NCBI GenBank assembly: GCA_900468285.1
Contig: UBTF01000006.1
Coordinates: 1 to 64,000, forward strand
Reading direction: 5' to 3'
DNA length: 64,000 bases
From: Hyphomicrobiales bacterium
GTDB lineage: Bacteria; Pseudomonadota; Alphaproteobacteria; Rhizobiales; Rhizobiaceae
Part shown: in pieces, positions 45,034 through 54,790 of the stretch
Numbering within the stretch: the stretch's first letter is position 1
How the letters are laid out: each line of letters begins with the position of its first letter
Translations under genes and position numbers: made by a program
Notes under the pieces: generated by a model
Told to the model about the DNA's origin: nothing
The model's input: the letters and a program-made list of their open reading frames with translations, nothing else
Databases searched by the model: none

Positions 45034-45270
45034 TTACTTAGCGGAAGCGCGTCGCGCCTTCGTTTTTGGCTTTGCCGCTTCTGCCGCCAGAGCCAGATCG
45101 ACATCTGCCTTCTTGCGGTGTGCGGGCTTGGTGGCCTTGGAATTTTGCAGCAGTGAATATTCCTGCTTTGCCTGCGCCCAATGGTCGGAGTCGCGTCCAT
45201 GCGGACGTCCCTCATTCTCCCACAGGGTGTAAGCGCGTTTACTGATCCAATCATTTTCTGAAACCGGCAT
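45034..45270 (-). CDS. DUF2934-domain protein
   Basis: A 78-residue protein. Residues ~7-42 match the DUF2934 motif (ISKRAYTLWENEGRPHGRDS, DHWAQAKQEYSLL). The Lys/Ala-rich tail (KPKTKARRASAK) resembles a nucleic-acid-binding tail. Its biochemical role is not known. The 285 bp upstream contain a weak EcfG-like sequence, GGAAC-N16-TGTT on the minus strand (45484-45508), 214 bp away, which I do not call a promoter. Confidence 0.82.
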   Translation of the reverse strand: MPVSENDWISKRAYTLWENEGRPHGRDSDHWAQAKQEYSLLQNSKATKPAHRKKADVDLALAAEAAKPKTKARRASAK

Positions 45271-45555
45271 ATCTATCTCCCATTAGAACCATCAGCCAGG
45301 GGATGGCTGTCTGTATGCAGCCGGCTGCAACGCTTGACTAAGATAGCGCGCCGGTATTTCACCAACTCATTACATGCCATGCCAGGCAGGGACGTCAAGT
45401 GAAATTGCTGCACTGCGACAACCTGGCAAAGTTGTTTTTCTGAATGTTTTCAACCGTGTTTGCACCGAGACTGTCGACAACAAAACAATAAATGTTGCGT
45501 GAAGTTCCCGCGAGCTTCAAACTGATGCCGCAGCGCATTGTTTTTGAGGAGGAGC

Positions 45556-46629
45556 ATGATGCAGCAGAGCTCGGATCAGGGCGAAATCATCATCGAAAGC
45601 CTCGGCAGTGCCGGGGTGATTCGTCTCAATCGGGCAAAGGCCATCAACAGTCTCAATGAAGCGATGGTCCGTGACATCAAGGCAGGGCTTGGCGCATTTG
45701 CTCAAAACCCTGAGATAACCAGCGTCATCCTGTGCGGGGAGGGTGAGCGCGGGCTTTGCGCAGGAGGCGATGTCCGCCAGATCTACGCGGCGAGGACAGC
45801 AAGCGAAGCGGACCGCACACGCTTCTGGCGTGAGGAATTTCCGCTCAACTATGCCATCGCGCATTATCCCAAACCCTTCATCGCCTTCATGGACGGTATC
45901 GTGATGGGCGGTGGCGTCGGGGTTTCCGCACATGGCCGGTATCGCATCGTGACCGAGCGGACCCGGCTTGCCATGCCCGAAACGGCCATCGGCTATTTTC
46001 CCGATGTCGGTGCGACATGGCTTTTGCCGAAGGCGCCGGGCGAGGCGGGCACCTGGCTTGGCCTGACGGGCCGCGAAGTTGGCGCGGCCGATGCCATCTA
46101 TCTCGGTCTTGGCGACTACCACATCCCCTCTGCCCGCCTTTTGGAGCTGATGGAAGCGCTTGGGCGAGTGTCTTTCTCGGCAGACATCGGTGCCGTCATA
46201 GAGAGCTTCGCAACCCCGGCCGAAGGGACAGGCCAGCTTGCTGAGAACCGTGACCTGATCGATGCTGCCTTCACTGGCGAGAGCGTCGAGGCAATCATTG
46301 CGGCGCTGTCCGCCCTGGACAATGATTTCGCGCGCGAAACGCTGGCCACGCTTCAATCCCGGTCTCCGACAAGTCTCAAGCTGACGCTTCGCCTGCTGCG
46401 TATGGGAGGGCAGAGCTCTGGCCTGGTGGAGTGTCTCGAGCGTGAATTTGTGGCTGGCTGCGAGGTTCTTCGCAACCATGATTTCTACGAGGGTGTGCGT
46501 GCCGCATTGATCGACAAGGACCGTGACCCGAAATGGCGTCCCGACACTCTGCAGGCGGTAAGCAGTGAGGCGCTGGACCGGTACTTCGTTTCCTCGCTCA
46601 CGCCACTTTTTCCTGATCACCGGCTCTGA
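45556..46629 (+). CDS. Enoyl-CoA hydratase/isomerase family protein, 3-hydroxyisobutyryl-CoA hydrolase-like
   Basis: About 357 residues, of the crotonase fold. The oxyanion-hole region is LCGEGERGLCAGGDVRQIYA; FMDGIVMGGGVGVSAHGRYRIVTERT and AMPETAIGYFPDVGATWLL match the 3-hydroxyisobutyryl-CoA hydrolase group of valine breakdown. It is longer than an ordinary enoyl-CoA hydratase (~260), which also supports the hydrolase. A gaggaggag ribosome site precedes two adjacent ATGs (45556, 45559). It stands alone, without other valine genes. Confidence 0.84.
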   Translation: MMQQSSDQGEIIIESLGSAGVIRLNRAKAINSLNEAMVRDIKAGLGAFAQNPEITSVILCGEGERGLCAGGDVRQIYAARTASEADRTRFWREEFPLNYAIAHYPKPFIAFMDGIVMGGGVGVSAHGRYRIVTERTRLAMPETAIGYFPDVGATWLLPKAPGEAGTWLGLTGREVGAADAIYLGLGDYHIPSARLLELMEALGRVSFSADIGAVIESFATPAEGTGQLAENRDLIDAAFTGESVEAIIAALSALDNDFARETLATLQSRSPTSLKLTLRLLRMGGQSSGLVECLEREFVAGCEVLRNHDFYEGVRAALIDKDRDPKWRPDTLQAVSSEALDRYFVSSLTPLFPDHRL

Positions 46630-46777
46630 TGCCGCACGCCGCGCAACTTCCGTTTCACAGCGCGCTGCAACGGGGTAAAAAAATCTAACTTCGCGACGGC
46701 TCGCGGAGCAGGATTCCTCGCTGCCAAGAGACCAGTTGCCTATTGTGTGCCCCATATCTGGTGCTTTGGGGTTTTTC

Positions 46778-47764
46778 ATGAAACGGATCATGCTAGTCGG
46801 TGCCGCCTTGGCGGCGCTTCTGTCCACGTCTGCATTTGCGCAGGAGCCGAAGACGCTTCTCAATGCCTCCTATGACGTTGCGCGCGAAGTCTTTGCTGCT
46901 GAGAACGAAGCCTTCGTCAAGACACATCCCGGCGTAACCATCGACCAGTCACATGCCGGTACCTCCAAGCAGGCCCGCGCCATTGTGGAAGGTCTTGAGG
47001 CCGATGTCGTCACCTTCAATCAGGTCACCGACATCGATTTCCTCGTCAAGCAGGGTTTCGTGTCGGCGGACTGGCAGAAGGGCTTTGCCAACAACGCTTC
47101 GCCTTTCTATTCCTTCCCATCCTTTCTGGTGCGCGCAGGCAATCCCAAGAACATCAAGGACTGGGACGATCTGGTGCGTGACGACGTAAAGATCGTTTTC
47201 CCTAATCCCAAGACATCCGGCAACGCCCGCTACACCTATCTGGCCGCAACCGCTTTCGCGAAAGAGAAGTTTGGCGGCGATGACGCCAAGGTGCAGGACT
47301 TCATCAAGAAGGTCTTCGCCAACACGCCGGTCTTCGATACCGGGGGACGCGCTGCGACAACAACCTTCGTGGAGCGTGAAGTCGGCGACGTGCTGATTAC
47401 GTTTGAGGCAGAAACGCGCGGTATTGCCAAGCAGTATGGGACGGACAAATTCGAAAGCGTTGTGCCCTCGGTCAGCCTTCTGGCGGAATTTCCGGTTGCG
47501 ATCGTAGACAAGGTCGTCGACAAGCGCGGTTCGCGGGCGCTGGCAAAGACCTACCTCGATTTCCTCTACACGGAAGAGGGGCAGCGCGTTGCTGCGCAGT
47601 TCGGCCACCGCGTCCATGACCCGAAGGTGGCCGCCGAATTCAAGGACCAGTTCCCTGAAATTCGTCTGGTCAATGTCGACGATGTCTTCGGCGGCTGGGA
47701 CAAGATCCAGAAAGATCATTTCGCGTCGGGTGCGGTGCTTGATACGCTCTACGGCAGCCGCTAA
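46778..47764 (+). CDS. cysP: Sulfate/thiosulfate ABC transporter, periplasmic binding protein
   Basis: A 328-residue sulfate-binding protein. The signal peptide is MKRIMLVGAALAALLSTSA with cleavage after AFA; the mature protein has LLNASYDVAREVFAAENEAF and QSHAGTSKQARAIVEGLEAD, the Sbp/CysP family signature. The ATG at 46778 begins the signal peptide; a longer open frame upstream is not needed. It is first in the cysP-T-W-A operon. Confidence 0.92.
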   Translation: MKRIMLVGAALAALLSTSAFAQEPKTLLNASYDVAREVFAAENEAFVKTHPGVTIDQSHAGTSKQARAIVEGLEADVVTFNQVTDIDFLVKQGFVSADWQKGFANNASPFYSFPSFLVRAGNPKNIKDWDDLVRDDVKIVFPNPKTSGNARYTYLAATAFAKEKFGGDDAKVQDFIKKVFANTPVFDTGGRAATTTFVEREVGDVLITFEAETRGIAKQYGTDKFESVVPSVSLLAEFPVAIVDKVVDKRGSRALAKTYLDFLYTEEGQRVAAQFGHRVHDPKVAAEFKDQFPEIRLVNVDDVFGGWDKIQKDHFASGAVLDTLYGSR

Positions 47765-47833
47765 TCGCTGAATGGCTGATTTTGATATCGATCCGGTGGC
47801 TTGTCCGCCGGATCGATTTTTCCGTGATGGGGG

Positions 47834-48661
47834 ATGGGTTTGAAACGCAATGTTCTGCCGGGGCTTCGGTTATCCCTTGGCGTTACCCTGCTTTATGTGG
47901 GCATCATCGTCGTTCTTCCGCTGGCGGCGCTGGTCTTCAAGGCAGCAAGTCTGGGCCCGGCTGAGTACTGGGCGATCGTATCGTCGCCCCGTGCGGTCGC
48001 AAGCTACCGGGTTACCGTGCTGTGCGCGCTTGCGGCAACGTTGTTCAATGTCGTGTTCGGCCTTGCGCTGGCATGGGTGCTGACGCGCTATCGCTTCCCC
48101 GGTTGGCGCATTGTCGATGCAATCGTTGATCTTCCCTTTGCCTTGCCCACCGCCGTTGCGGGCATTGCGCTGACCGCCTTGTTTGCCGGTAATGGCTGGT
48201 TCGGCTCTGTCCTTGCCCATGCCGGTATCAAGGTCGCCTATACGCCGCTCGGCATCATCATCGCCATGGCCTTTACCAGCCTTCCCTTCATCGTGCGCAC
48301 GGTTCAGCCGGTGCTGGAAGATATGGATCCCGCCCTTGAGGAAGCCGCGCAATCGCTTGGCGGATCGGATCTGCAGATCTTCCGGAAGGTCATGCTGCCT
48401 TTGCTGACTCCCGCCATTCTCGCGGGCCTGTCGCTCTCCTTTGCCAGAAGTCTCGGCGAGTTCGGGGCGATCATCTTCATCGCCGGTAATCAGCCATTCT
48501 CGACTGAAATCACCTCGCTTCTCGTCTTCATCCGCTTGGAAGAATATGATTATCAGGCCGCCGCCGCGATTGCCTCCGTGCTTCTGATTACGGCATTCAT
48601 CATGCTGGCTGTCACCAACTACCTTCAATCCCGCGCATTGCGCTATACGGTAAGGAGCTGA
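47834..48661 (+). CDS. cysT: Sulfate/thiosulfate ABC transporter permease CysT
   Basis: A 275-residue inner-membrane permease with about six spans and the permease EAA loop (LEEAAQSLGGSDLQIFRKVM followed by LPLLTPAILAGLSLSFARSLGEFG). That last segment is typical of CysT/CysU. It lies 69 bp after cysP and 4 bp before cysW. Confidence 0.92.
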   Translation: MGLKRNVLPGLRLSLGVTLLYVGIIVVLPLAALVFKAASLGPAEYWAIVSSPRAVASYRVTVLCALAATLFNVVFGLALAWVLTRYRFPGWRIVDAIVDLPFALPTAVAGIALTALFAGNGWFGSVLAHAGIKVAYTPLGIIIAMAFTSLPFIVRTVQPVLEDMDPALEEAAQSLGGSDLQIFRKVMLPLLTPAILAGLSLSFARSLGEFGAIIFIAGNQPFSTEITSLLVFIRLEEYDYQAAAAIASVLLITAFIMLAVTNYLQSRALRYTVRS

Positions 48662-48665
48662 GCGG

Positions 48666-49559
48666 ATGGACGTTCATTCATCCCGTCGCAAGCCACCGCG
48701 CGTGGGGGACGCAGCATGGGTGCGGCGTTCGCTCATCGCCTTTGTGCTTGTGGTCGGCGCATTGCTCATCGTGGCGCCACTGGTGGTCATTGGCGTGGAA
48801 GCCTTTTCCCAGGGGTGGAAAACCTACTCGGCAACCATCGGCCACCCGGATACGCGTCACGCCATCATGTTGACGGTCGTCACCGCGCTGATTGCCGTTC
48901 CCGTCAACACGGCTTTCGGCATTGCCGCCGCATGGGCGATTACGAAATTCGATTTTCGGGGAAGGCGCTTTCTGCTGGTGCTCATCGAAATCCCGTTTTC
49001 CATCTCGCCCATCGTCGCGGGTGTGGCCTATCTCTTCGTCTATGGCCTGCAAGGGCTGCTCGGACCCTTCTTTGCCGCCTATGACATCAAGGTGCTGTTT
49101 GCCCTGCCGGGCATCGTCATCGCATCCATGTTCGTCACCGCGCCCTTTGTTGCCCGTGAACTGATACCGCTGATGCAGGCGCAGGGGCGCGATCTGGAAG
49201 AAGCGGCCACATCGCTCGGTGCATCCGGCTGGAGAACCTTCATGTCGGTGACGCTGCCCAATATCAAATGGGCGCTGCTTTACGGCGTTGTGCTGTGCAA
49301 CGCCCGTGTGATGGGGGAATTCGGCGCGGTATCGGTTGTCTCGGGCAATATTCGTGGCCAGACCAACACGCTGCCGCTGCATATCGAACTTCTTTATCAT
49401 GATTATCAGGCCGCTGGCGCCTTCGCCTCAGCCTCCATACTCGCGGCTCTTGCCGTCGTCACGATCATCGCCAAGGTGGCGCTCGAAAAGCGCGGGGCGG
49501 GCCGTGGCGCCAGACGCGCGGCCGACAAGACCGACACCGTTACGGAGATACATGCATGA
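48666..49559 (+). CDS. cysW: Sulfate/thiosulfate ABC transporter permease CysW
   Basis: A 297-residue permease with about six membrane spans. The EAA loop is [20 protein letters not shown], followed by [31 protein letters not shown], the CysW signature. It overlaps cysA by 4 bp (ATGA). The C-terminal tail is rich in Arg/Ala. Confidence 0.92.
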   Translation: MDVHSSRRKPPRVGDAAWVRRSLIAFVLVVGALLIVAPLVVIGVEAFSQGWKTYSATIGHPDTRHAIMLTVVTALIAVPVNTAFGIAAAWAITKFDFRGRRFLLVLIEIPFSISPIVAGVAYLFVYGLQGLLGPFFAAYDIKVLFALPGIVIASMFVTAPFVARELIPLMQAQGRDLEEAATSLGASGWRTFMSVTLPNIKWALLYGVVLCNARVMGEFGAVSVVSGNIRGQTNTLPLHIELLYHDYQAAGAFASASILAALAVVTIIAKVALEKRGAGRGARRAADKTDTVTEIHA

Positions 49560-50587
49560 AAATCCGCCTCGAAAACGTGGTGAAAACCTTCGACACGTTC
49601 CGCGCGGTGCGCGATGTGTCGCTCGATATCGAAAGCGGCGAATTGCTGGCCCTGCTTGGTCCTTCCGGCTCCGGCAAGACGACGATCCTGCGCATGGTGG
49701 CGGGGCTGGAATATGCCGATGGTGGCCAGATCTATTTCGGTGATGAAGACGCCACCAACATTCCGGTGCGTGATCGCGGTGTGGGCTTCGTCTTCCAGCA
49801 TTACGCCCTTTTCCCGCATATGACGCTCCATGAGAATATCGCCTTCGGCATGAAGGTCTCCAAGGTCAAGCGCGACAAGGCCGCCATCGATGCGCGGGTG
49901 GATGAACTGCTGCGGCTGGTCAAGCTGGACGGTTTGGGAGATCGGTTCCCTGCGCAGATTTCCGGCGGTCAGCGCCAGCGCGTGGCTTTGGCCCGTGCGC
50001 TGTCGGTCGATCCCAAGGTCCTTTTGCTGGACGAGCCCTTCGGCGCGCTCGACGCCAATGTGCGCCGCGACCTGCGCCGCTGGCTTCGCGAAATCCACAA
50101 CGAGCTTGGCATTACCACCATCTTCGTGACGCATGACCAGGAAGAGGCACTCGATCTCGCCGACCGCGTCGTCATCCTCAATCAGGGTGAAATCGTGCAG
50201 CAGGGCACGCCGAAGGAGGTCTGCCGACAGCCAAACTCATCCTTCGTCATGCGCTTTCTGGGAGATGCCAATCGAATTTCAGGCATCGCGCGTGGGGGCA
50301 AGGTCTTCGTGGGCAAGGCAGAAGTGCCGTTTGCCTATAGCCGTGACGATGGCCCCGTCGATATCTATGCCCGCCCCAACGATCTGGAATGGGAAGATTT
50401 GCATGATGGTATCCCGGCGCAGGTCACCCGGGTGCTGGACCGCGCAGGCGACCGCCGTGTGATTGCGTCCACGATGGAAGGCGACCAGCTGGAATTCGAC
50501 GTTCCCCCAGAAACCGCCGTCGAGGCGGGCGACCACGGCCATATCGTCATCCGAAGGGCGAAGATTTTTCCGGCTGACCGGACGTAA
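49556..50587 (+). CDS. cysA: Sulfate/thiosulfate ABC transporter ATP-binding protein
   Basis: A 343-residue ATPase. Walker A GPSGSGKT (35-42), Q-loop [12 protein letters not shown], signature [16 protein letters not shown], Walker [12 protein letters not shown], then a C-terminal TOBE-like regulatory domain (~240-340). It overlaps cysW and completes the sulfate importer. Confidence 0.93.
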   Translation: MKIRLENVVKTFDTFRAVRDVSLDIESGELLALLGPSGSGKTTILRMVAGLEYADGGQIYFGDEDATNIPVRDRGVGFVFQHYALFPHMTLHENIAFGMKVSKVKRDKAAIDARVDELLRLVKLDGLGDRFPAQISGGQRQRVALARALSVDPKVLLLDEPFGALDANVRRDLRRWLREIHNELGITTIFVTHDQEEALDLADRVVILNQGEIVQQGTPKEVCRQPNSSFVMRFLGDANRISGIARGGKVFVGKAEVPFAYSRDDGPVDIYARPNDLEWEDLHDGIPAQVTRVLDRAGDRRVIASTMEGDQLEFDVPPETAVEAGDHGHIVIRRAKIFPADRT

Positions 50588-50626
50588 GCGAAAGTACTTT
50601 AAACGAACCTCACGCACGTCATGTCA

Positions 50627-50690
50627 GGGCTTGTCCCGGGGATTTGTCCGCGGCTGATGTCGTGGGTCGTTACATGATCGGGACAGGCCC
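50627..50690. repeat. Imperfect 12-bp inverted repeat after cysA
   Basis: gggcttgtcccg (50627-50638) and cgggacaggccc (50679-50690) pair with one G-T mismatch around a 40-base spacer. It lies in the gap between cysA and the terminator. It may be an interspersed palindromic element of the kind found in rhizobial intergenic DNA; whether it is repeated elsewhere cannot be seen here. Confidence 0.45.
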
Positions 50691-50716
50691 GGGGTTGAAG
50701 GTCGTTCATGCAAAAA

Positions 50717-50736
50717 GCCCGGTGTTTCCACCGGGC
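50717..50736. terminator. Bidirectional intrinsic terminator between cysA and the aldehyde dehydrogenase gene
   Basis: gcccggtg-tttc-caccgggc is an 8-bp perfect stem with T-rich DNA on the plus side (ccttgtttta) and TTTTT on the minus side. It ends the convergent cysA and aldehyde dehydrogenase transcripts. Confidence 0.85.
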
Positions 50737-50752
50737 CTTGTTTTATTTTCTA

Positions 50753-52189
50753 TCAGTTCATCTGGCTGACGAAGCGGGTTTCGAGATAGGCCTGAACAGC
50801 CTCCGAACCGCCTTCGGTGCCGTAGCCCGAATCCTTGACGCCGCCGAAGGGGACTTCCGGCAGGGCAAGGCCATTGTGGTTGATGGTTAGCATGCCAGCC
50901 TCGACCTGACGACCAAGCGCGTGTGCGGTCTTGACCGAGCCGGTGAAGGCGTAGGATGCAAGGCCGAAGGGCAGGCGGTTGGCTTCGGTGATGGCGTCGT
51001 CATAGGTCTTGAAGCGGTTGACGATGGCGACCGGGCCAAATGGCTCGTCGTTCATGATCTTGGCAGACACAGGCACATTCGCCAGAACGGTCGGCTCGAA
51101 GAAGTTGCCCTTGTTGCCGATACGCTTGCCGCCGGTCTTCAGTTCGGCACCGTTGGACACGGCGTCCTGAATGAGAGCTTCCATGGCGGGGATGCGGCGT
51201 TCATTGGCAAGCGGTCCCATGCCGACGCCCTCTTCGAGGCCGTTTCCGACCTTGATCGCCTTTGCCGCTTCAACGAAGCCTTCAAGGAAACGGTCGGCAA
51301 CACCTTCCTGCACGAGGAAGCGGGTTGGCGCGACGCAGACCTGGCCAGCATTGCGGAATTTGGACATGGACGTGACTTCGATGGCCTTTTCGATATCGGC
51401 GTCGTCGAAAATCATCACAGGTGCGTGGCCGCCCAGTTCCATCGTGGCGCGCTTCATGTGCTTGCCGGCCAATGCCGCCAGATGCTTGCCGACCGGCGTC
51501 GAACCGGTGAAGGAAATCTTGCGGATCACGGGATGCGGGATCAGATATTCGGAGATTTCGGCCGGAACGCCGTAAACGAGGTTGACGACACCAGCGGGCA
51601 CGCCAGCATCCACGAAAGCGCGGATCAGCTCAGCCGGAGAGGCCGGTGTTTCCTCAGGCGCCTTGACGATGATGGAGCAGCCGGTTGCAAGCGCTGCGGA
51701 AAGCTTGCGCACGATCTGGTTGATCGGGAAGTTCCAGGGCGTGAAGGCGGCAACAGGGCCGACCGGCAGCTTGATGGCCAGCTGCGAAACGCCGGTTGCG
51801 CGGGCAGGGATGACCTGGCCGTAGGTGCGGCGCGCTTCTTCGGCAAACCAGTCGATGGTGTCGGCAGCGCCCATGACTTCCATGGCAGATTGTGCCAGCG
51901 GCTTGCCTTGTTCGCGGGTCATCAACCAGGCGATCTTGTCCTTGCGTTCACGCAGCAGATCGGCGGCCTTGCGCATGATCTTGGAACGGTCATAGGGCGA
52001 CGTATCGCGCCAGATCTTGAAGCCCTTGTCGGCAGCATCCAGGGCCAGATCCAGGTCTGCCTTCTCCGCATGGGCGATTGCACCGATGATCTCGTCGGTG
52101 GCTGGATCGGAAACGGCGATGGTCTTGCCCGAAAGGGCATCGCGCCATTCGCCGTTGATGAGGAGCTTGATGTCGGGATAGCTGTGCAT
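50753..52189 (-). CDS. NAD(P)-dependent aldehyde dehydrogenase, succinate/glutarate-semialdehyde dehydrogenase type
   Basis: A 478-residue aldehyde dehydrogenase of the GabD-like group. The general base is Glu251 (MELGGHAPV) and the nucleophile Cys285 ([12 protein letters not shown]); other landmarks are [20 protein letters not shown] and FTGSTPVGK. GabD-like enzymes oxidise succinate or glutarate semialdehyde. The neighbouring glutaryl-CoA dehydrogenase gene makes glutarate semialdehyde from lysine or cadaverine a possible substrate, but the sequence does not decide this, so no gene symbol is given. Confidence 0.85.
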   Translation of the reverse strand: MHSYPDIKLLINGEWRDALSGKTIAVSDPATDEIIGAIAHAEKADLDLALDAADKGFKIWRDTSPYDRSKIMRKAADLLRERKDKIAWLMTREQGKPLAQSAMEVMGAADTIDWFAEEARRTYGQVIPARATGVSQLAIKLPVGPVAAFTPWNFPINQIVRKLSAALATGCSIIVKAPEETPASPAELIRAFVDAGVPAGVVNLVYGVPAEISEYLIPHPVIRKISFTGSTPVGKHLAALAGKHMKRATMELGGHAPVMIFDDADIEKAIEVTSMSKFRNAGQVCVAPTRFLVQEGVADRFLEGFVEAAKAIKVGNGLEEGVGMGPLANERRIPAMEALIQDAVSNGAELKTGGKRIGNKGNFFEPTVLANVPVSAKIMNDEPFGPVAIVNRFKTYDDAITEANRLPFGLASYAFTGSVKTAHALGRQVEAGMLTINHNGLALPEVPFGGVKDSGYGTEGGSEAVQAYLETRFVSQMN

Positions 52190-52426
52190 TCGAAATACCT
52201 TCGTGACTTGACCGAACGGCAGGGATGCCGGAGCCTTCGTTTAATATGCGGTCTCGGAATTTACCGGCGCTGCATGACATGTCTTCCGTGGTGGGACTAT
52301 CGAAGGCAGCGAAACCGGATATGGCAAATGAATTGCCAGAGACGATGATGACGTCTCTATATTAATTCGTATAGCGGCGGTTTCAACCGCCAGCCGGATT
52401 AAAAAGTATTATTTATTTCGCGTCGC

Positions 52427-52456
52427 AGCAAAACCGGCGGCAGGGCGCCGCCGGTT
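52427..52456 (-). terminator. Intrinsic terminator after the glutaryl-CoA dehydrogenase gene
   Basis: aaccggcgg (52432-52440) and ccgccggtt (52448-52456) form a 9-bp stem with a 7-base loop; on the minus strand it is followed by TTGCTG after the stem T's. It begins 17 bp past the dehydrogenase stop. Confidence 0.7.
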
Positions 52457-52472
52457 GCTTAAATCAGCGATC

Positions 52473-53660
52473 TTAGAAGAAAGCCTGAAGGCCGGTCTGG
52501 GCGCGGCCCAGGATCAGCGCATGAACGTCATGGGTGCCTTCGTAGGTGTTGACCGTTTCCAGGTTCTGCGCGTGGCGCATGACATGGTATTCGATCTGGA
52601 TGCCGTTGCCGCCGTGCATGTCGCGAGCCTGACGAGCGATATCCAGCGCCTTGCCGCAATTGTTGCGCTTGACGATGGAGATCATTTCCGGCGCCATCTT
52701 GTGCTCATCAAACAGGCGACCGACGCGCAGCGATGCCTGAAGGCCGAGCGTGATTTCCGTCTGCATATCCGCCAGCTTTTTCTGGTAAAGCTGCATGCCG
52801 GCCAGCGGCTTGCCGAATTGCTTGCGGTCCATGCCGTATTGGTGGGCACGGAACCAGCAATCTTCGGCAGCGCCCAGAACACCCCAGGAAATGCCATAGC
52901 GGGCGCGGTTGAGGCAGCCGAACGGACCCTTTAGGCCCGAGACGTTGGGCAGCAGAGCGTCTTCGCCCACTTCCACGCCATCCATCACGATTTCGCCGGT
53001 GATGGAGGCGCGCAGCGACAGCTTGCCGCCGATCTTGGGGGCGGACAGGCCCTTCATGCCCTTTTCAAGGATGAAGCCGCGGATCTGATTGTCATGGGCT
53101 TCGGATTTTGCCCAGACGACGAAGACGTCGGCAATCGGCGAATTGGAAATCCACATCTTGGAGCCGCGCAGGCGATATCCGCCTTCGATCTTCTCAGCGC
53201 GGGTCTTCATGCCGTTCGGGTCGGAACCGGCATCCGGCTCCGTCAGGCCAAAGCAGCCGATCAGTTCGCCGGAGACGAGGCCGGGCAGATACTTGTCCTT
53301 CTGCTCTTCCGAGCCATAGGCAAAGATCGGGTAGATGACGAGCGAGGACTGCACGCTCATCATCGAGCGATAGCCGCTGTCGATACGCTCGACTTCGCGG
53401 GCCACAAGGCCATAGGCCACGTAGCTGGCTTCGGCTGCGCCGTATTTTTCAGGCAGCGTCACGCCCAGAAGGCCGGTCTGGCCCATCAGACGGAAAAGCT
53501 CAGGTTCGGTCGTTTCGCCGAGATAGGCTTCGTTGATGCGTGGCAGAAGCTCGGATTGTGCAAAGGCTGCCGCCGTATCGCGGATCATCCGCTCGTCTTC
53601 GGTCAGCTGGTCTTCCAGCAGAAACGGATCCTGCCAATTGAATGATGCGCGTTCGCTCAC
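52473..53660 (-). CDS. gcdH: Glutaryl-CoA dehydrogenase (acyl-CoA dehydrogenase family)
   Basis: A 395-residue flavoprotein that oxidises and decarboxylates glutaryl-CoA to crotonyl-CoA in lysine and tryptophan breakdown. Family landmarks are [40 protein letters not shown] and the base-bearing [15 protein letters not shown] near the C terminus. The start is a GTG at 53658-53660 ([12 protein letters not shown]), with GGAG 7 nt before it on the minus strand; the longer frame reads into the promoter. A LysR gene is divergent. Confidence 0.92.
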   Translation of the reverse strand: MSERASFNWQDPFLLEDQLTEDERMIRDTAAAFAQSELLPRINEAYLGETTEPELFRLMGQTGLLGVTLPEKYGAAEASYVAYGLVAREVERIDSGYRSMMSVQSSLVIYPIFAYGSEEQKDKYLPGLVSGELIGCFGLTEPDAGSDPNGMKTRAEKIEGGYRLRGSKMWISNSPIADVFVVWAKSEAHDNQIRGFILEKGMKGLSAPKIGGKLSLRASITGEIVMDGVEVGEDALLPNVSGLKGPFGCLNRARYGISWGVLGAAEDCWFRAHQYGMDRKQFGKPLAGMQLYQKKLADMQTEITLGLQASLRVGRLFDEHKMAPEMISIVKRNNCGKALDIARQARDMHGGNGIQIEYHVMRHAQNLETVNTYEGTHDVHALILGRAQTGLQAFF

Positions 53661-53756
53661 AGTAAATCTCCACAATTGCTGGGGCAAGTATTGGCATTTG
53701 TGGGCGAAGCGGCAAGCCATGTTTACTCATTTTGCTATTACAGATAGGAATGCGCC

Positions 53757-54671
53757 ATGACCTCGCTCAGCCGCAAACTCCTGCCGTCCACCAGCGCTCT
53801 CGCCGCATTCGATTCCGTGGCGCGGCTGGGCAGCTTTTCGCTGGCCGCAGATGAGCTTTCGCTAACGCAAGGCGCTATCAGCCGGCAGGTTATGTCGCTG
53901 GAGGAGCAGCTTGGGGTGCGGCTGTTCGAGCGCGGCGCACGGGGCGTGGCGCTGACAGCAGAAGGGCAGACCTATGCCAAGGCCGTCGGCACCGCGCTTG
54001 GTGATATCCGCTCCGCCTCCCTGCAGATTATGACCAAAACGCATGGCAATACGCTCAACCTTGCCATGCTGCCCACCTTCGGTACGCGCTGGCTGTTGCC
54101 GCGCATTCCCAAATTCGTGGCGGCCCATCCGGAAATCACGCTCAATTTCGCAACCCGCATCGGCCAGTTCGATTTCGAAAAGGAAGGGCTGGATATGGCC
54201 ATCCATATCGGCCAGCCGGATTGGCCTGCGGCTGAAAGCACGTTCCTGATGGACGAGATGGTGGCACCCGTCTGCAGCCCGTCTTTTCTGGCGCAGCACC
54301 CCATTTCAAGGGCGCAGGATATTTCCACCCTGCCATTGCTGCATATGGCCTCGCGTCCCGGCGCGTGGGATCACTGGTTCCAGAGCCTCGGGCTCGCCGT
54401 CCAGAATGCGCCTGCGATGCGGTTCGAGCAGTTTTCCAGCGTCGCCCAGGGCTGCATTGCCGGGCTTGGCGTTGCGCTCATGCCTCTCTTTCTCATCGAT
54501 ATCGAACTGAAGGCCGGGCAACTGGTCGCCGCCTTCGATCATCAGGTCAAAAGCCCCAGCTCATACTATGCGGTGGCGCCGCTCTCGCGCATCAACCACG
54601 CGCCTGTGGTCCTGTTCAGGCAGTGGTTACTGGCTGAAGTCGAGGGATTTCGCGCCGACAACGAGCGATAA
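53757..54671 (+). CDS. LysR-family regulator (GcvA-like), probable regulator of the glutaryl-CoA dehydrogenase gene
   Basis: A 304-residue LysR protein. The HTH region includes FDSVARLGSFSLAADELSLTQGAISRQ, then the effector domain with FEKEGLDMAIHIGQPDW. It is divergent from gcdH, with starts 97 bp apart, the usual arrangement for a LysR regulator and its target. It resembles the other LysR in the window (27754-28656). Confidence 0.86.
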   Translation: MTSLSRKLLPSTSALAAFDSVARLGSFSLAADELSLTQGAISRQVMSLEEQLGVRLFERGARGVALTAEGQTYAKAVGTALGDIRSASLQIMTKTHGNTLNLAMLPTFGTRWLLPRIPKFVAAHPEITLNFATRIGQFDFEKEGLDMAIHIGQPDWPAAESTFLMDEMVAPVCSPSFLAQHPISRAQDISTLPLLHMASRPGAWDHWFQSLGLAVQNAPAMRFEQFSSVAQGCIAGLGVALMPLFLIDIELKAGQLVAAFDHQVKSPSSYYAVAPLSRINHAPVVLFRQWLLAEVEGFRADNER

Positions 54672-54758
54672 TTTCGCTGTTCCTGCCGCTACTTAAGGTT
54701 TTCTCCCGACGACCTGCCCGCTGCCGACTCGACAAGAATGGCTTTTGCCGTTAAGTCT

Positions 54759-54774
54759 GATTAAACGTTTAATC
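54759..54774. promoter_or_regulatory. Perfect 16-bp palindrome, probable operator of the LacI-family regulator
   Basis: gattaaacgtttaatc is an exact palindrome with a central CG, the form of LacI-family operators. It lies 17 bp before the ATG of the LacI gene, where binding would block the whole nucleoside operon. No second copy was found before the M20 or phosphoribosyltransferase genes at 62459-64000. Confidence 0.75.
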
Positions 54775-54790
54775 ACGAGAGTGGCGCGCC

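Noticed and set aside
45484-45508. GGAAC-N16-TGTT on the minus strand upstream of the DUF2934 gene
   Set aside because: The -10 part is off consensus and the site lies 214 bp from the start, much farther than the other stress promoters here (34-79 bp).
45517-46863. A 448-codon minus-strand frame over the hydrolase-like gene and cysP start
   Set aside because: It overlaps two genes with clear family motifs and crosses a normal intergenic region; it has no recognisable domain.
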